NCBI GenBank assembly: GCA_047972265.1 | Contig: JBKEAM010000112.1 | Span: 1-64,000 of the forward strand | Direction: 5' to 3' | Source: JAAYCI01 sp047972265 | GTDB lineage: Bacteria > Bacillota > Clostridia > Oscillospirales > Ruminococcaceae | Length of the DNA: 64,000 nucleotides | The notes under the pieces: model-generated | What the model was told of the DNA's origin: nothing | The model's database searches: none | The model's input: the letters and a program-made list of their open reading frames with translations, nothing else | In this document: positions 27,000-34,906 of the stretch, piece after piece | Layout: the number at the start of each line of letters is the position of its first letter | Position numbering within the stretch: the first letter of the stretch is position 1 | Made by a program: the position numbers and the translations under genes

Positions 27000-28124
27000 A
27001 TGACAAGTATCGAATTTATCAATTTTATGACGCAACGTGGCGGCACCGGCGCAGGCAACATGAACTGCGCTGCCTTTAACGGATACCCTTTTACTGCTGT
27101 TTTTGGAAAAGGAGCCGCTGGGGGCAAAACTGTAGTGTACCTCAACATGGACCTTACCCCCGCACCCAAAGGCAAATTTATGCGTGAGCTGATTGCCACA
27201 GACGGCGCACATTTGCAAAACATTACCAACAACAATTCATCTGGTTTTGCAAGCCTGCGCATTACTGTAAAGGCAAACAACGGTGTTGAATTTGCCGCCG
27301 CATTTGACAGATTTTTGGTTACCGTTACCGGTATGGCCCAGCGCGATGGGCTATATCCCTCTCCTGCCTGCCCCATTTGCAAGCAGAGCGACTGTGATTC
27401 TTACGGCTTACAGGGTGCTATTTACCGCCCTGTGCATGCACAGTGTGTACAAACCACTGCTGCCCAAAAGCACTTAAAAGCAGAAAAGAACCTGAATGAG
27501 GGCAACCGTGGCCTTGGTATTATAGGTGCTGTTTTGGGCGCTGCCGTGGGTGCTATTCCGGCTATTTTATATTATGCTTTCTTTGATACCATTTATATCT
27601 ACCTGTTTGCTTTATTGTGCGCTTTAGAGCCTCTTTGCTCTTATTACGGGTATAAGTTGTTTCGTGGTAAATTGGATAGAGGTGTATTGCCCGTTATCAT
27701 CGCCACCTCTTTGCTTGCTATCCCTTATATGGTATACGGCACGGTTGCTGTGGTTTTTTACAGCAAAGGCTACACCCCGCCAAACTTTTTTGAAATTTTC
27801 GACTCGACATTGTCGGGTATTTTTGGCCAGATAGCCATTTTTGTTGCTTTGGGCTTTTTTATTGTGGCAGGTATTGTTACCCGTACTGCCAAAGGCGATA
27901 TTAAGGATGCATTAAGCGCTGCTCAAAGCCTGCGTCCCATCCAACCTTTCCCGGGCAGCGGTGTGCCCGTAATGGCTGCTATGCCTGCCGGTGTTGCACC
28001 TGCCGCTGTACAGGCAACACCTATACAACCCCAGGTGGTTGCTGCTGTTCCCCCTGTTTCGGCCGCTCCGGCTTCTGCCGAAGTACCTGCTGCCACCAGC
28101 CCTGCCGAAAAAACACCTGAATAA
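27000..28124 (+). CDS. Zinc-ribbon-containing four-TM membrane protein, function unknown
   Basis: A 374-residue protein that I do not recognise. The first 120 residues are soluble and contain no catalytic motif that I can name. CPICKQSDC near residue 127 looks like half of a zinc ribbon. Four hydrophobic spans follow between about residues 174 and 298, and the last 60 residues are a low-complexity Ala/Pro/Val tail. GAGGAGA lies upstream of the ATG. It precedes sppA in the same direction, separated by a GC-rich terminator hairpin. A scaffold or regulatory membrane protein is possible; there is no firm clue. Confidence 0.65.
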   Translation: MTSIEFINFMTQRGGTGAGNMNCAAFNGYPFTAVFGKGAAGGKTVVYLNMDLTPAPKGKFMRELIATDGAHLQNITNNNSSGFASLRITVKANNGVEFAAAFDRFLVTVTGMAQRDGLYPSPACPICKQSDCDSYGLQGAIYRPVHAQCVQTTAAQKHLKAEKNLNEGNRGLGIIGAVLGAAVGAIPAILYYAFFDTIYIYLFALLCALEPLCSYYGYKLFRGKLDRGVLPVIIATSLLAIPYMVYGTVAVVFYSKGYTPPNFFEIFDSTLSGIFGQIAIFVALGFFIVAGIVTRTAKGDIKDALSAAQSLRPIQPFPGSGVPVMAAMPAGVAPAAVQATPIQPQVVAAVPPVSAAPASAEVPAATSPAEKTPE

Positions 28125-28150
28125 CTTTTATTATTACAGATGTATAGTAT

Positions 28151-28186
28151 ACGGCCGTTCCGCCACGCGGGCGGCCGTTTATTTTT
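28151..28186 (+). terminator. Intrinsic terminator
   Basis: ACGGCCG (28151-28157) pairs with CGGCCGT (28172-28178), with an inner CCGC/GCGG stem, followed by a T-rich stretch. It closes the zinc-ribbon membrane protein gene and lies just before the sppA ribosome binding site. Confidence 0.75.
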
Positions 28187-28205
28187 AAGCAAAAGGAGGC
28201 CCTTT

Positions 28206-29378
28206 ATGGACGATTACAAAGACCCTATTTTGCCCCCACAGCCTGATTTACCAGAAACCCCGGTGCAGGATGACCCCACCGCCACAGCGCCGCCAGCCGG
28301 ATTTTTTGGCGGATATGCCCCACCTCCTGTTGCCCCTTACAACGAGGTGTTTTCTCCTGCATTGCCTGTATATGCAACAGAGGCGGCTGCGACACCAAAG
28401 AAATCTGGCGGGGTTTTGTATTTTTTAAAAGTAGTTCTTTGCCTGTTGCTTATTGTATTACTTATTTTTACCACCGTGTTTATTTCAACCGCCGGTGGTG
28501 CTATTTCTCAGTTTTTTAATGTTCCGTCGGTAACCACAAGCGCGCCCGGAGACACTTTCTCTGTCATTTATGTTGTAGGCACCATTCAAAACACGGGCAG
28601 CTCCAGCGGCACGTACCAGCATCAGGCCACGGTAGATTATATTAATACTCTTGCCAAAAACGAGGGCGACAAAGGCATATTGCTGTATATGGATACCGGC
28701 GGCGGCACCATGTACGAAAGTGACGAGGTTTACCGCGCACTGGCAAATTACACCGCCACCACCGGGCGGCCGGTATGGGCCTACATGGCCTCTACCTGTG
28801 CCTCTGGCGGGTATTACATTTGTATGGCTGCCGATAAGTTGGTTGCAAATTACAACACTACCACCGGCTCTATTGGCGTATACATTGCCTTAACCGACAC
28901 CAGCGGTTTGTATGACAAACTGGGTGTACGCACCGTTTTGGTTCGCTCGGGCGAAAACAAGGGCATTGGCGTAACCGGAACCGAAATTACCCCCGAAAAT
29001 GAAGCCGTATACCAAAGCATGGTGGATGAAAGCTACGAAACCTTTTTAGGCTTGGTTGCAAAAGGGCGTAATATGGATATAGCCACTGCGCGCCCCTTGG
29101 CCGACGGCCGCCCCTATACCGCAAATCAAGCTTTGGAAAACGGACTTGTAGACGAATTATCGGATTGGGATACCACTTTGGAAGATTTTAAAACCCTTAC
29201 AGGTGTATCTCCCTTTTACACACGTTTTTCGCAAGCTACCGGCTTTAGCAGTTTGTTTGGCGAGGTAGCGGACGTCCTGCCGAGGGGCGAGAACGAAACC
29301 CTGTACCGCATGGCACAAGAACTCGAAGAGCTGCCCTATGGTGTGCCTATGGTGTACGCCGATGGGCTTACTTGGTAG
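28206..29378 (+). CDS. sppA: Signal peptide peptidase SppA (S49 serine protease)
   Basis: A 390-residue membrane-anchored protease. A Pro-rich cytoplasmic segment of about 65 residues precedes one membrane span (71-97); the S49 domain follows outside. The serine is Ser200 in STCASGGYYIC and the general-base lysine is Lys252 in RSGENKGIG, the Ser/Lys dyad of SppA. It degrades leftover signal peptides in the membrane. The ATG at 28206 follows AAAGGAGG; the frame also extends upstream through the terminator. The proline-rich N-terminal extension is longer than in Bacillus SppA. Confidence 0.87.
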   Translation: MDDYKDPILPPQPDLPETPVQDDPTATAPPAGFFGGYAPPPVAPYNEVFSPALPVYATEAAATPKKSGGVLYFLKVVLCLLLIVLLIFTTVFISTAGGAISQFFNVPSVTTSAPGDTFSVIYVVGTIQNTGSSSGTYQHQATVDYINTLAKNEGDKGILLYMDTGGGTMYESDEVYRALANYTATTGRPVWAYMASTCASGGYYICMAADKLVANYNTTTGSIGVYIALTDTSGLYDKLGVRTVLVRSGENKGIGVTGTEITPENEAVYQSMVDESYETFLGLVAKGRNMDIATARPLADGRPYTANQALENGLVDELSDWDTTLEDFKTLTGVSPFYTRFSQATGFSSLFGEVADVLPRGENETLYRMAQELEELPYGVPMVYADGLTW

Positions 29379-29412
29379 GCTTTGCTTTAATACACTTATC
29401 CCCGGAGGAACT

Positions 29413-29772
29413 ATGGGCTGTATTGGAAATGTTTTATGGTTTATTTTTGGCGGCCTCGGCATGGGGCTTAGCTGGGTACTGACCGGCTGCCTTTGGTGCA
29501 TTACCATTATTGGTATACCCATTGGCAAACAATGTTTTAAAATGGCCGGGCTTGCGTTTTTTCCGTTTGGCAAACAGGTACTGTACGGCGGCAGTACGCC
29601 CAGTATGCTTGCCAATATTTTGTGGATTGTGTTGAGCGGCTGGGTGCTTGCACTGGAAGCCGCACTTGTGGGTATTCTTTTTTGCATCACCATCATCGGC
29701 ATCCCCTTTGGCTTACAGTGTTTTAAGCTGGCAAAACTATCGTTAATGCCTTTTGGCACCTCGGTTTTATAA
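29413..29772 (+). CDS. YccF-family inner membrane protein
   Basis: A 119-residue protein with the internal duplication typical of the YccF (DUF307) family: two halves each with ITIIGIPxGxQCFKxA, one near residue 35 and one near residue 95. Hydrophobic spans alternate with short conserved loops. Function of the family is unknown. The ATG at 29413 follows GGAGGA and sits 34 bases after sppA, which suggests cotranscription. It ends at a strong terminator. Confidence 0.87.
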   Translation: MGCIGNVLWFIFGGLGMGLSWVLTGCLWCITIIGIPIGKQCFKMAGLAFFPFGKQVLYGGSTPSMLANILWIVLSGWVLALEAALVGILFCITIIGIPFGLQCFKLAKLSLMPFGTSVL

Positions 29773-29783
29773 AGTAGAATTAT

Positions 29784-29815
29784 AAAAAGCAATGCCTGTT
29801 TTGGCATTGCTTTTT
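29784..29815 (+). terminator. Intrinsic terminator
   Basis: AAAAAGCAATGCC and GGCATTGCTTTTT form a 13-bp perfect stem with a T tract, ending the sppA-yccF unit. Confidence 0.88.
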
Positions 29816-29856
29816 ATTTTTGCATATGAAAAATGCTTTGTACCCCCTTGTACGCC

Positions 29857-29884
29857 TTTACTTATGGTTTTTGTATGCTATAAT
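29857..29884 (+). promoter_or_regulatory. Promoter of the GNAT gene
   Basis: Perfect TATAAT at 29879-29884 with TGC directly before it (extended -10), and a partial -35 TTTACT at 29857-29862 with a 16-base spacer. The start codon is 35 bases downstream. Confidence 0.6.
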
Positions 29885-29918
29885 TTGCTTTAACTTAAAA
29901 TGGCCTAAGGAGAAGCCC

Positions 29919-30464
29919 ATGCCGCACATTGGTACACAAAAAATTGAAACAGAACGCCTTATTTTGCGCCCATTTTTGCCGCAGGATGCAGAAGCGGCCT
30001 TTTTAGGCTGGACAAACGACCCCGAAGTGGCACGATGGATGCGTTGGGAACCACATAAAAGCGCCGAAGAAACCCTTGCCGCTATAAACCGCTGGGTAGC
30101 TGCCTATCAAGACCCTACCTACTACCACTGGGGCATACAGCGCAAAACAGACGGAGCCTTGATGGGTGCCATTGGTATTTTTACCGCCGGAGAAGAAAGC
30201 TCTTTGGCAGAGTGGGAACCCGGCTACTGCATTGGGCAGGCCTATTGGGGCAATGGCTATACACTGGAGGCGTTGCAGGCAATTTTAAACTTTTTTATAA
30301 ATGTCACCGGCATTACCAGTATTGGGTGCAGCCACGCAGAGCAAAACCCTGCCAGCGGTAAAGTAATGCAAAAAGTCGGGTTTGTCTACCATTCTCCCTG
30401 CATCTGCCACCGTTTAGACGGCAGCCCTATGCCCAGCCTGTATTATTTGTATAATCCATCTTAG
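29919..30464 (+). CDS. GNAT-family N-acetyltransferase, RimJ/RimL-like
   Basis: A 181-residue acetyltransferase. TERLILRPFLPQDAEAAF near the start and WTNDPEVARWM are typical of the RimJ/RimL type; the acetyl-CoA pyrophosphate loop is GQAYWGNGYTLEAL, and CSHAEQNPASGKVMQKVGF forms the C-terminal family block. Substrate could be a protein N-terminus, an antibiotic or a small molecule. The ATG at 29919 follows AAGGAGA. It has its own promoter and terminator, so it is a single-gene unit. It does not look like LegH. Confidence 0.83.
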   Translation: MPHIGTQKIETERLILRPFLPQDAEAAFLGWTNDPEVARWMRWEPHKSAEETLAAINRWVAAYQDPTYYHWGIQRKTDGALMGAIGIFTAGEESSLAEWEPGYCIGQAYWGNGYTLEALQAILNFFINVTGITSIGCSHAEQNPASGKVMQKVGFVYHSPCICHRLDGSPMPSLYYLYNPS

Positions 30465-30494
30465 TTTTACTATATGTAAATAAAATGCCATAAA

Positions 30495-30538
30495 AAACAA
30501 CCCCCTTTTGCCATACGATAGGCAAAAGGGGGTTGTTT
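30495..30538. terminator. Strong bidirectional terminator
   Basis: An 18-bp perfect stem, AAACAACCCCCTTTTGCC with its complement, around an 8-base loop. It lies between the convergent GNAT and aldo/keto reductase genes. Confidence 0.9.
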
Positions 30539-30628
30539 ACTTACTTTAAGTATCACCATGCTTTTTACACATGCTGTTTGCTTTTAAAGTTTAAACGCAG
30601 CTGTATAGCAAATTAAGTTTTGCTTCTT

Positions 30629-31474
30629 TTAAAATTCTTCGTAAATGGCGGGGTCTTGCGCGCGGGTGCGGCCATCTGCACGGGTAAGCTTGCCGATGGT
30701 TTCCATCTCCTGCGGGGTAAGGGTAAAATCGAAAATATCGAGATTATCCCGCTGGCGCTGCACGGCAGATGCCTTTGGAATGGGAATACACCCCATTTGC
30801 GTATGCCAGCGCAAAATAACTTGTACTACGCTTTTTTGTTGCGCTACGGCAATTGCCTGCAACTCCGGCAGTTGGGTAAACATTTCGATGGTTCGGCCAA
30901 GCGGGCTCCAAGACTGGGTTGCTACGCCATTTTGCGCATCCCACTGGCGCTGCTGCTGTTGAGAGAAAAAGGGATGAAGTTCTATTTGGTTAATGCTGGG
31001 CAGCACACCGGTTTCTTTTTTAAGCCGTTCCATATGCTGGGGTAAAAAGTTGCATACACCTATAGAGCGTATAAGCCCCCAGCGTTTGGCATCGATAAGA
31101 GCCTGCCATGCTTCTACATACAGGTCTTTACTGGGGTTTGGCCAATGGATGAGGTACAAATCGTAGTAATCCAGCCCTGCCCTGTACAAAGACTCTTGAA
31201 TGGTGGTAACCGCCTTTGCGTATTCGTGGTGGCGCCCCGGCAGTTTGGAGGTAATTAGCAGTTTATTTCTTGGCACGCTGCTGCGCTTTACCGCCTGCCC
31301 TACCGCACCCTCGTTTTCGTAGTTAAAGGCAGAGTCTATAAGCCTGTAGCCAACATCTATGGCGCTGGTAATTGCGTTTATGCCTGCGGCACCGTTTAGC
31401 CTATATGTGCCAAAGCCTATCATGGGCAGTACAAGGCCATCGTTAAGCGTAATATTTGGTACTTTCCCCTCCAT
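30629..31474 (-). CDS. Aldo/keto reductase
   Basis: A 281-residue NADPH-dependent oxidoreductase of the AKR superfamily (AKR5-like). The catalytic tetrad is visible: Asp47 in RLIDSAFNYENE, Tyr52, Lys77 in LLITSKL and His110 in DLYLIHWP. The C-terminal IPIPKASAVQRQRDNLDIFDF supplies the NADPH phosphate contacts. It reduces aldehydes or ketones, natural substrate unknown. AAAGGAG sits upstream of the ATG. It follows the VanW gene closely on the minus strand. Confidence 0.9.
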   Translation of the reverse strand: MEGKVPNITLNDGLVLPMIGFGTYRLNGAAGINAITSAIDVGYRLIDSAFNYENEGAVGQAVKRSSVPRNKLLITSKLPGRHHEYAKAVTTIQESLYRAGLDYYDLYLIHWPNPSKDLYVEAWQALIDAKRWGLIRSIGVCNFLPQHMERLKKETGVLPSINQIELHPFFSQQQQRQWDAQNGVATQSWSPLGRTIEMFTQLPELQAIAVAQQKSVVQVILRWHTQMGCIPIPKASAVQRQRDNLDIFDFTLTPQEMETIGKLTRADGRTRAQDPAIYEEF

Positions 31475-31513
31475 ACAAACTCCTTTATATGCACATTATT
31501 TTGGTAGCTGCCT

Positions 31514-32359
31514 TTATTTTTTAGTATCCTCAACGGGTTTGTTCGGCTGCTGCAAAAAGGGGCTGTACATCATCATGGCATGGTTTTCTGCAACAAATTC
31601 TTCTTGCAAAACCTCGTTACAATCGTTGACAACCCAGCGGTATAACTTGTTGTGGCGAGAAAACCCGCCCCAATACTCCGGCTTCATCACATGGTCTTTT
31701 TCAAAAACTTCGTAATGCAGCTGGGGTTTTTGCTGGCAACGCCACTCTGCCTTTAAAAATGTTTCGCCAACCTCGGCGCATAGCTGAAAAGGCTGCCGGG
31801 TATTGTTTTGCACCATCAAATCCCGGTAGGGATAAAAGCAGGTTGCCCCGCTGCCAAAAGGCCGCGTGCGGGAAGAATCGGGAAAAACATCGTACCCGTG
31901 CCTGTACCGCTCTACCACTGTTAGGGGTGTGTGCAGGCTTATCCAATACAAAAGGTTAGAAAGCTGGCACAACCCGCCCCCTATGCCGGGCCCAAATCGA
32001 CCCGATAAAAGCACCATGCCCTCTACATAGCCTTTGCGGCGGGTGGGATTGCCTATTGTTTTCCAGTAGCTAAAGGTTTCGCCGGGGTACAGCATCAGCC
32101 CGTTTATATTGGGCACCGCTATTTTTAAGTTGGCTATTTTGTTGTACTGGTACCACATATCCACATCGCGCAGGCGGCGCAAAAGGGGAGATTGATGTGC
32201 AAAGAAACTATGGGGCAATTGCTTGTTACTTACCTTTTTTGCAAACTTAAACCGCCCGCTGTGCCACAACATATACCGCATTGCCGTATAGTACGTTTTA
32301 CCGGCCAGCAGGCGCAAGCGCCCCCGCTTTTTTGGTTTCAGGTCATTTGTCTGCTGCAT
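31514..32359 (-). CDS. VanW family protein
   Basis: A 281-residue protein matching the VanW family found beside some glycopeptide-resistance clusters and widely in Firmicutes. Conserved blocks include LMLYPGETFSYWKTIGNPT, the Gly-rich GPGIGGGLCQLSNLLYW around residue 133 and ATCFYPYRDL. No signal peptide is evident in this version. Its biochemical role is unknown; a cell-wall link is assumed from the family. There are no vanHAX-type genes here, so it gives no evidence for vancomycin resistance. AGGGAGA precedes the ATG. Confidence 0.88.
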   Translation of the reverse strand: MQQTNDLKPKKRGRLRLLAGKTYYTAMRYMLWHSGRFKFAKKVSNKQLPHSFFAHQSPLLRRLRDVDMWYQYNKIANLKIAVPNINGLMLYPGETFSYWKTIGNPTRRKGYVEGMVLLSGRFGPGIGGGLCQLSNLLYWISLHTPLTVVERYRHGYDVFPDSSRTRPFGSGATCFYPYRDLMVQNNTRQPFQLCAEVGETFLKAEWRCQQKPQLHYEVFEKDHVMKPEYWGGFSRHNKLYRWVVNDCNEVLQEEFVAENHAMMMYSPFLQQPNKPVEDTKK

Positions 32360-32421
32360 TTCGTTCTCCCTATGGCAAACGTTTACCGCATTTTAAATTA
32401 CCCTGTACCTGCACTTTACAA

Positions 32422-33186
32422 TTATACCAAATACATTGCACGCAGTTGCTCGGCTTCTTGTTTTGTTACGCCAATGCCCTCGTACACATAATTGCTAAAA
32501 GACCCATACATTTTATCTGCCACATCGTAAGCAGTTTGTATAAAGCTGGGTTTTACAAGCAGGCCCATTTCAATGGCTTCCAGTTGGCTTTGGGTAGCGC
32601 CCTGTTCTTTAAACAAGGCTAGTGTACGCTGGTTTTCTTCTTTACGCATCTCGTTGGTGCGCAGGTAATCTTCGTTAATAGATTCTCTTGTGGCACCCAG
32701 CAGGGTAAGGATGATTGCGGCAGACATGCCCGTGCGGTCTTTACCCGCATAACAGTGGAATAATACCGCGCCTTCCTGCTGCTTTAACAATGCATCCACC
32801 AAGTATCTAAACTCCTGCCGTGCCTCTTTATCTTCCACCATCAGGCGGTAGCAGTTTTGCAGGTAGCTGTCCATCTTTTCTGCGGCAGTAAACCTCTCCA
32901 TATTTTCGAGGCTGGAGCTTTGGTTTGCTTCTTCCTTCATAATATCTAGGTTGATGTACGCCACGCCCTCGGGCAGTTCATCGGGTGTTTTTTTTATTTC
33001 GTCCTTGCCGCGCAGGTCCACCACTGTGGCCAGCTTATACTCGTTTAAAAGGATTTGCTTATCCTCATTGGACAAGCCGCTCATCTCTCCGCCGCGCAGC
33101 AGGCGGGCTGCTTTTACACGGCGGCCATCGGCCACGGGGATACCTGCCAAATCTCTAAAATTGGGGGGTCTTTGCGGGGTTTGCAT
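32422..33186 (-). CDS. Tyrosine/serine protein phosphatase, Y_phosphatase3 type
   Basis: A 254-residue phosphatase with the P-loop HCYAGKDRTG (Cys145, Arg151), which is the HCxxGKDR form of the atypical tyrosine phosphatases such as Mycobacterium PtpB and Listeria LipA; some act on phosphoinositides too. NFRDLAG near residue 9 is the family's N-terminal block. It lacks a signal peptide, so a cytoplasmic role is expected here. AAGGAGA lies upstream of the ATG. It is divergent from hflX. Confidence 0.87.
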   Translation of the reverse strand: MQTPQRPPNFRDLAGIPVADGRRVKAARLLRGGEMSGLSNEDKQILLNEYKLATVVDLRGKDEIKKTPDELPEGVAYINLDIMKEEANQSSSLENMERFTAAEKMDSYLQNCYRLMVEDKEARQEFRYLVDALLKQQEGAVLFHCYAGKDRTGMSAAIILTLLGATRESINEDYLRTNEMRKEENQRTLALFKEQGATQSQLEAIEMGLLVKPSFIQTAYDVADKMYGSFSNYVYEGIGVTKQEAEQLRAMYLV

Positions 33187-33290
33187 TCCATTATCTCCTT
33201 ACGGTTTTTTGTTTGTTTTTTCTTTCTATATCATACACTTTTAGGCATTTTGCCGCAAGTATACCCTCCTTTTTTACGCCGCAAATAGCG

Positions 33291-33319
33291 TTGACGCGGG
33301 CCGTTTGGTTCTGTACAAT
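33291..33319 (+). promoter_or_regulatory. hflX promoter
   Basis: TTGACG (33291-33296), 17-base spacer, TACAAT (33314-33319) with TG just upstream. Predicted start near 33326, about 50 bases before the hflX ATG. Confidence 0.75.
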
Positions 33320-33377
33320 AAAGGGTACCACCGCGGCGCCCTTTAGCGGCGCTACTGCCTTGTTTTGAAAGGAATAT

Positions 33378-34700
33378 ATGGAACAAACTACAAAAGACAA
33401 TGCAATTGCCTTTCCTGGTGCCGAAGATTTGCCCGTGGAAGAAACCCTTTTACCCGAAGACGACGAAGGCCCTGCCAAAGCGATACTTTTGGGGCTGGAT
33501 TTGGGCAAATATGATGCCGAGCGCAGCATGGCCGAATTATCCGCCCTTGCCGAAGCCGGGGGATATGTATCGGTTGCGGAGCTGCTGAAAAAACGTGCCG
33601 CTCCCAAAGCGGGCACAGTGCTGGGCGAGGGCCGCCTTGCAGAGGCACGCCTGCTGGCCCAAAACCTTGGAGCCGAAATTGCAATATACGATGGCGAGCT
33701 TTCGGGCAGCCAGATACGCAACCTAGAAGATCGGCTTAAAATTGCAGTGATGGACCGCACCATGTTAATATTGGACATTTTTAAAAGCCGGGCTGTTTCC
33801 AGCGAGGGCAAGGTGCAAACCGAGCTTGCCCTTCTGGAATACCGCCTGCCCCGTTTATCCGGCCTTGGCAGCAGCCTTTCTCGCCAGGGCGGCGGTGGTG
33901 GCGGCAGTGGCGGCGCAAGGCGCGGCGGCGGTGAAACAAAACTGGAATATGACCGCCGCTATATACGCAGCCGTATCTCTATGTTAAAACGCCGTCTGGC
34001 AGAATTGCAGGCCCGGCGGGAGGAAAACCGCCGCAGCCGAAACAAAAGCGGTGTGCCTGTTGTGGCGCTTGTTGGGTATACCAACGTGGGTAAATCCAGC
34101 CTTGTAAACGCCCTTACCGGCAGCGACATTGGCGCGGCCGATATGCTGTTTGCTACACTGGACCCATCGGCACGCCAAATGGTACTGCCCGATGGCCTGC
34201 ACGCCGTTATGATTGATACGGTAGGCTTTGTTTCTCGCCTGCCCCACAATTTGGTAGAGGCCTTTAAAAGCACCCTTGAAGAGGCCAAATATGCCGACTT
34301 ACTGCTGCTGGTGTGCGATGCTGCCGACCCCGAATCTGCCGAACAACTGCGTGTTACCTCTGAGGTTTTACAAAGCCTTGGCGCAGACATTGCCCCGCGC
34401 ATTACCGTGTACAACAAATGCGACGCCATGCCCGGATTTGTGCCGTTTGACGCAGCGGCCATTGTGGTAAGTGCCCACACCCGGCAGGGGCTGGATGTTT
34501 TGCAAAATGCCATTAGCACAAAACTGGCAGACCGTGTGCGCCGTGTGCGCATTTTACTGCCCTACGATAAACTTGCGCTGGCAGATTCTTTACGACGTTA
34601 CGGCAATGTAGACACAGAAGAATACCGGGACAACGGCGTGTATTATGAGGCCACTGTTGAAGCCCCCCGCGCCCATTTGTTTGAGCCCTACCTTGTATAA
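33378..34700 (+). CDS. hflX: Ribosome-associated GTPase HflX
   Basis: A 440-residue GTPase. The N-terminal HflX domain holds GYVSVAELLKKRAAPKAGTVLGEGRL, followed by a long helical region (YDRRYIRSRISMLKRRL) and the G domain: ALVGYTNVGKSS near residue 229 (G1), DTVGFVSRLP (G3) and NKCD (G4). HflX binds the 50S subunit and splits stalled or stress-damaged ribosomes. A Gly-rich linker (about residues 175-192, with eleven glycines) between the N-terminal and helical parts is longer than usual. It has its own promoter and terminator. Confidence 0.93.
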   Translation: MEQTTKDNAIAFPGAEDLPVEETLLPEDDEGPAKAILLGLDLGKYDAERSMAELSALAEAGGYVSVAELLKKRAAPKAGTVLGEGRLAEARLLAQNLGAEIAIYDGELSGSQIRNLEDRLKIAVMDRTMLILDIFKSRAVSSEGKVQTELALLEYRLPRLSGLGSSLSRQGGGGGGSGGARRGGGETKLEYDRRYIRSRISMLKRRLAELQARREENRRSRNKSGVPVVALVGYTNVGKSSLVNALTGSDIGAADMLFATLDPSARQMVLPDGLHAVMIDTVGFVSRLPHNLVEAFKSTLEEAKYADLLLLVCDAADPESAEQLRVTSEVLQSLGADIAPRITVYNKCDAMPGFVPFDAAAIVVSAHTRQGLDVLQNAISTKLADRVRRVRILLPYDKLALADSLRRYGNVDTEEYRDNGVYYEATVEAPRAHLFEPYLV

Positions 34701-34721
34701 AAACTGGTTTAAGTTAGCGTA

Positions 34722-34760
34722 AAAAGCGCCCTTTCTTTTAAAAAAGAGAGGGCGCTTTTG
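34722..34760 (+). terminator. Intrinsic terminator after hflX
   Basis: AAAAGCGCCCT and AGGGCGCTTTT form the stem with a longer A/T-rich inner part, followed by T-rich sequence. Confidence 0.85.
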
Positions 34761-34906
34761 CTTTGAATTTTGTATAGTATTGTTCTTCACCTAATCTTCA
34801 CACAGGCATCAACCACAATTCAGCCACCAGCCTTAATTAATACACAGGTGCGGGTTATAGTACTGGATAGAATCACCGCATATTGCGTACAACGGAGGGG
34901 CACCGA

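Noticed and set aside
29157..29807. 216-codon minus-strand frame across sppA and yccF
   Set aside because: Antisense to two conserved genes; repeated-looking residues come from the duplicated halves of YccF.
29919..30464. GNAT gene as the missing LegH
   Set aside because: Its motifs are of the RimJ/RimL type and it has its own promoter and terminator, outside the sugar locus.
31514..32359. Vancomycin resistance cluster around VanW
   Set aside because: There are no vanHAX, vanS/vanR or vanY-type genes nearby; VanW alone is common in clostridia.
33191..33811. 206-codon antisense frame overlapping hflX
   Set aside because: Ser/Ala/Pro-rich composition, no ribosome site and full overlap with a conserved gene; a frame shadow.
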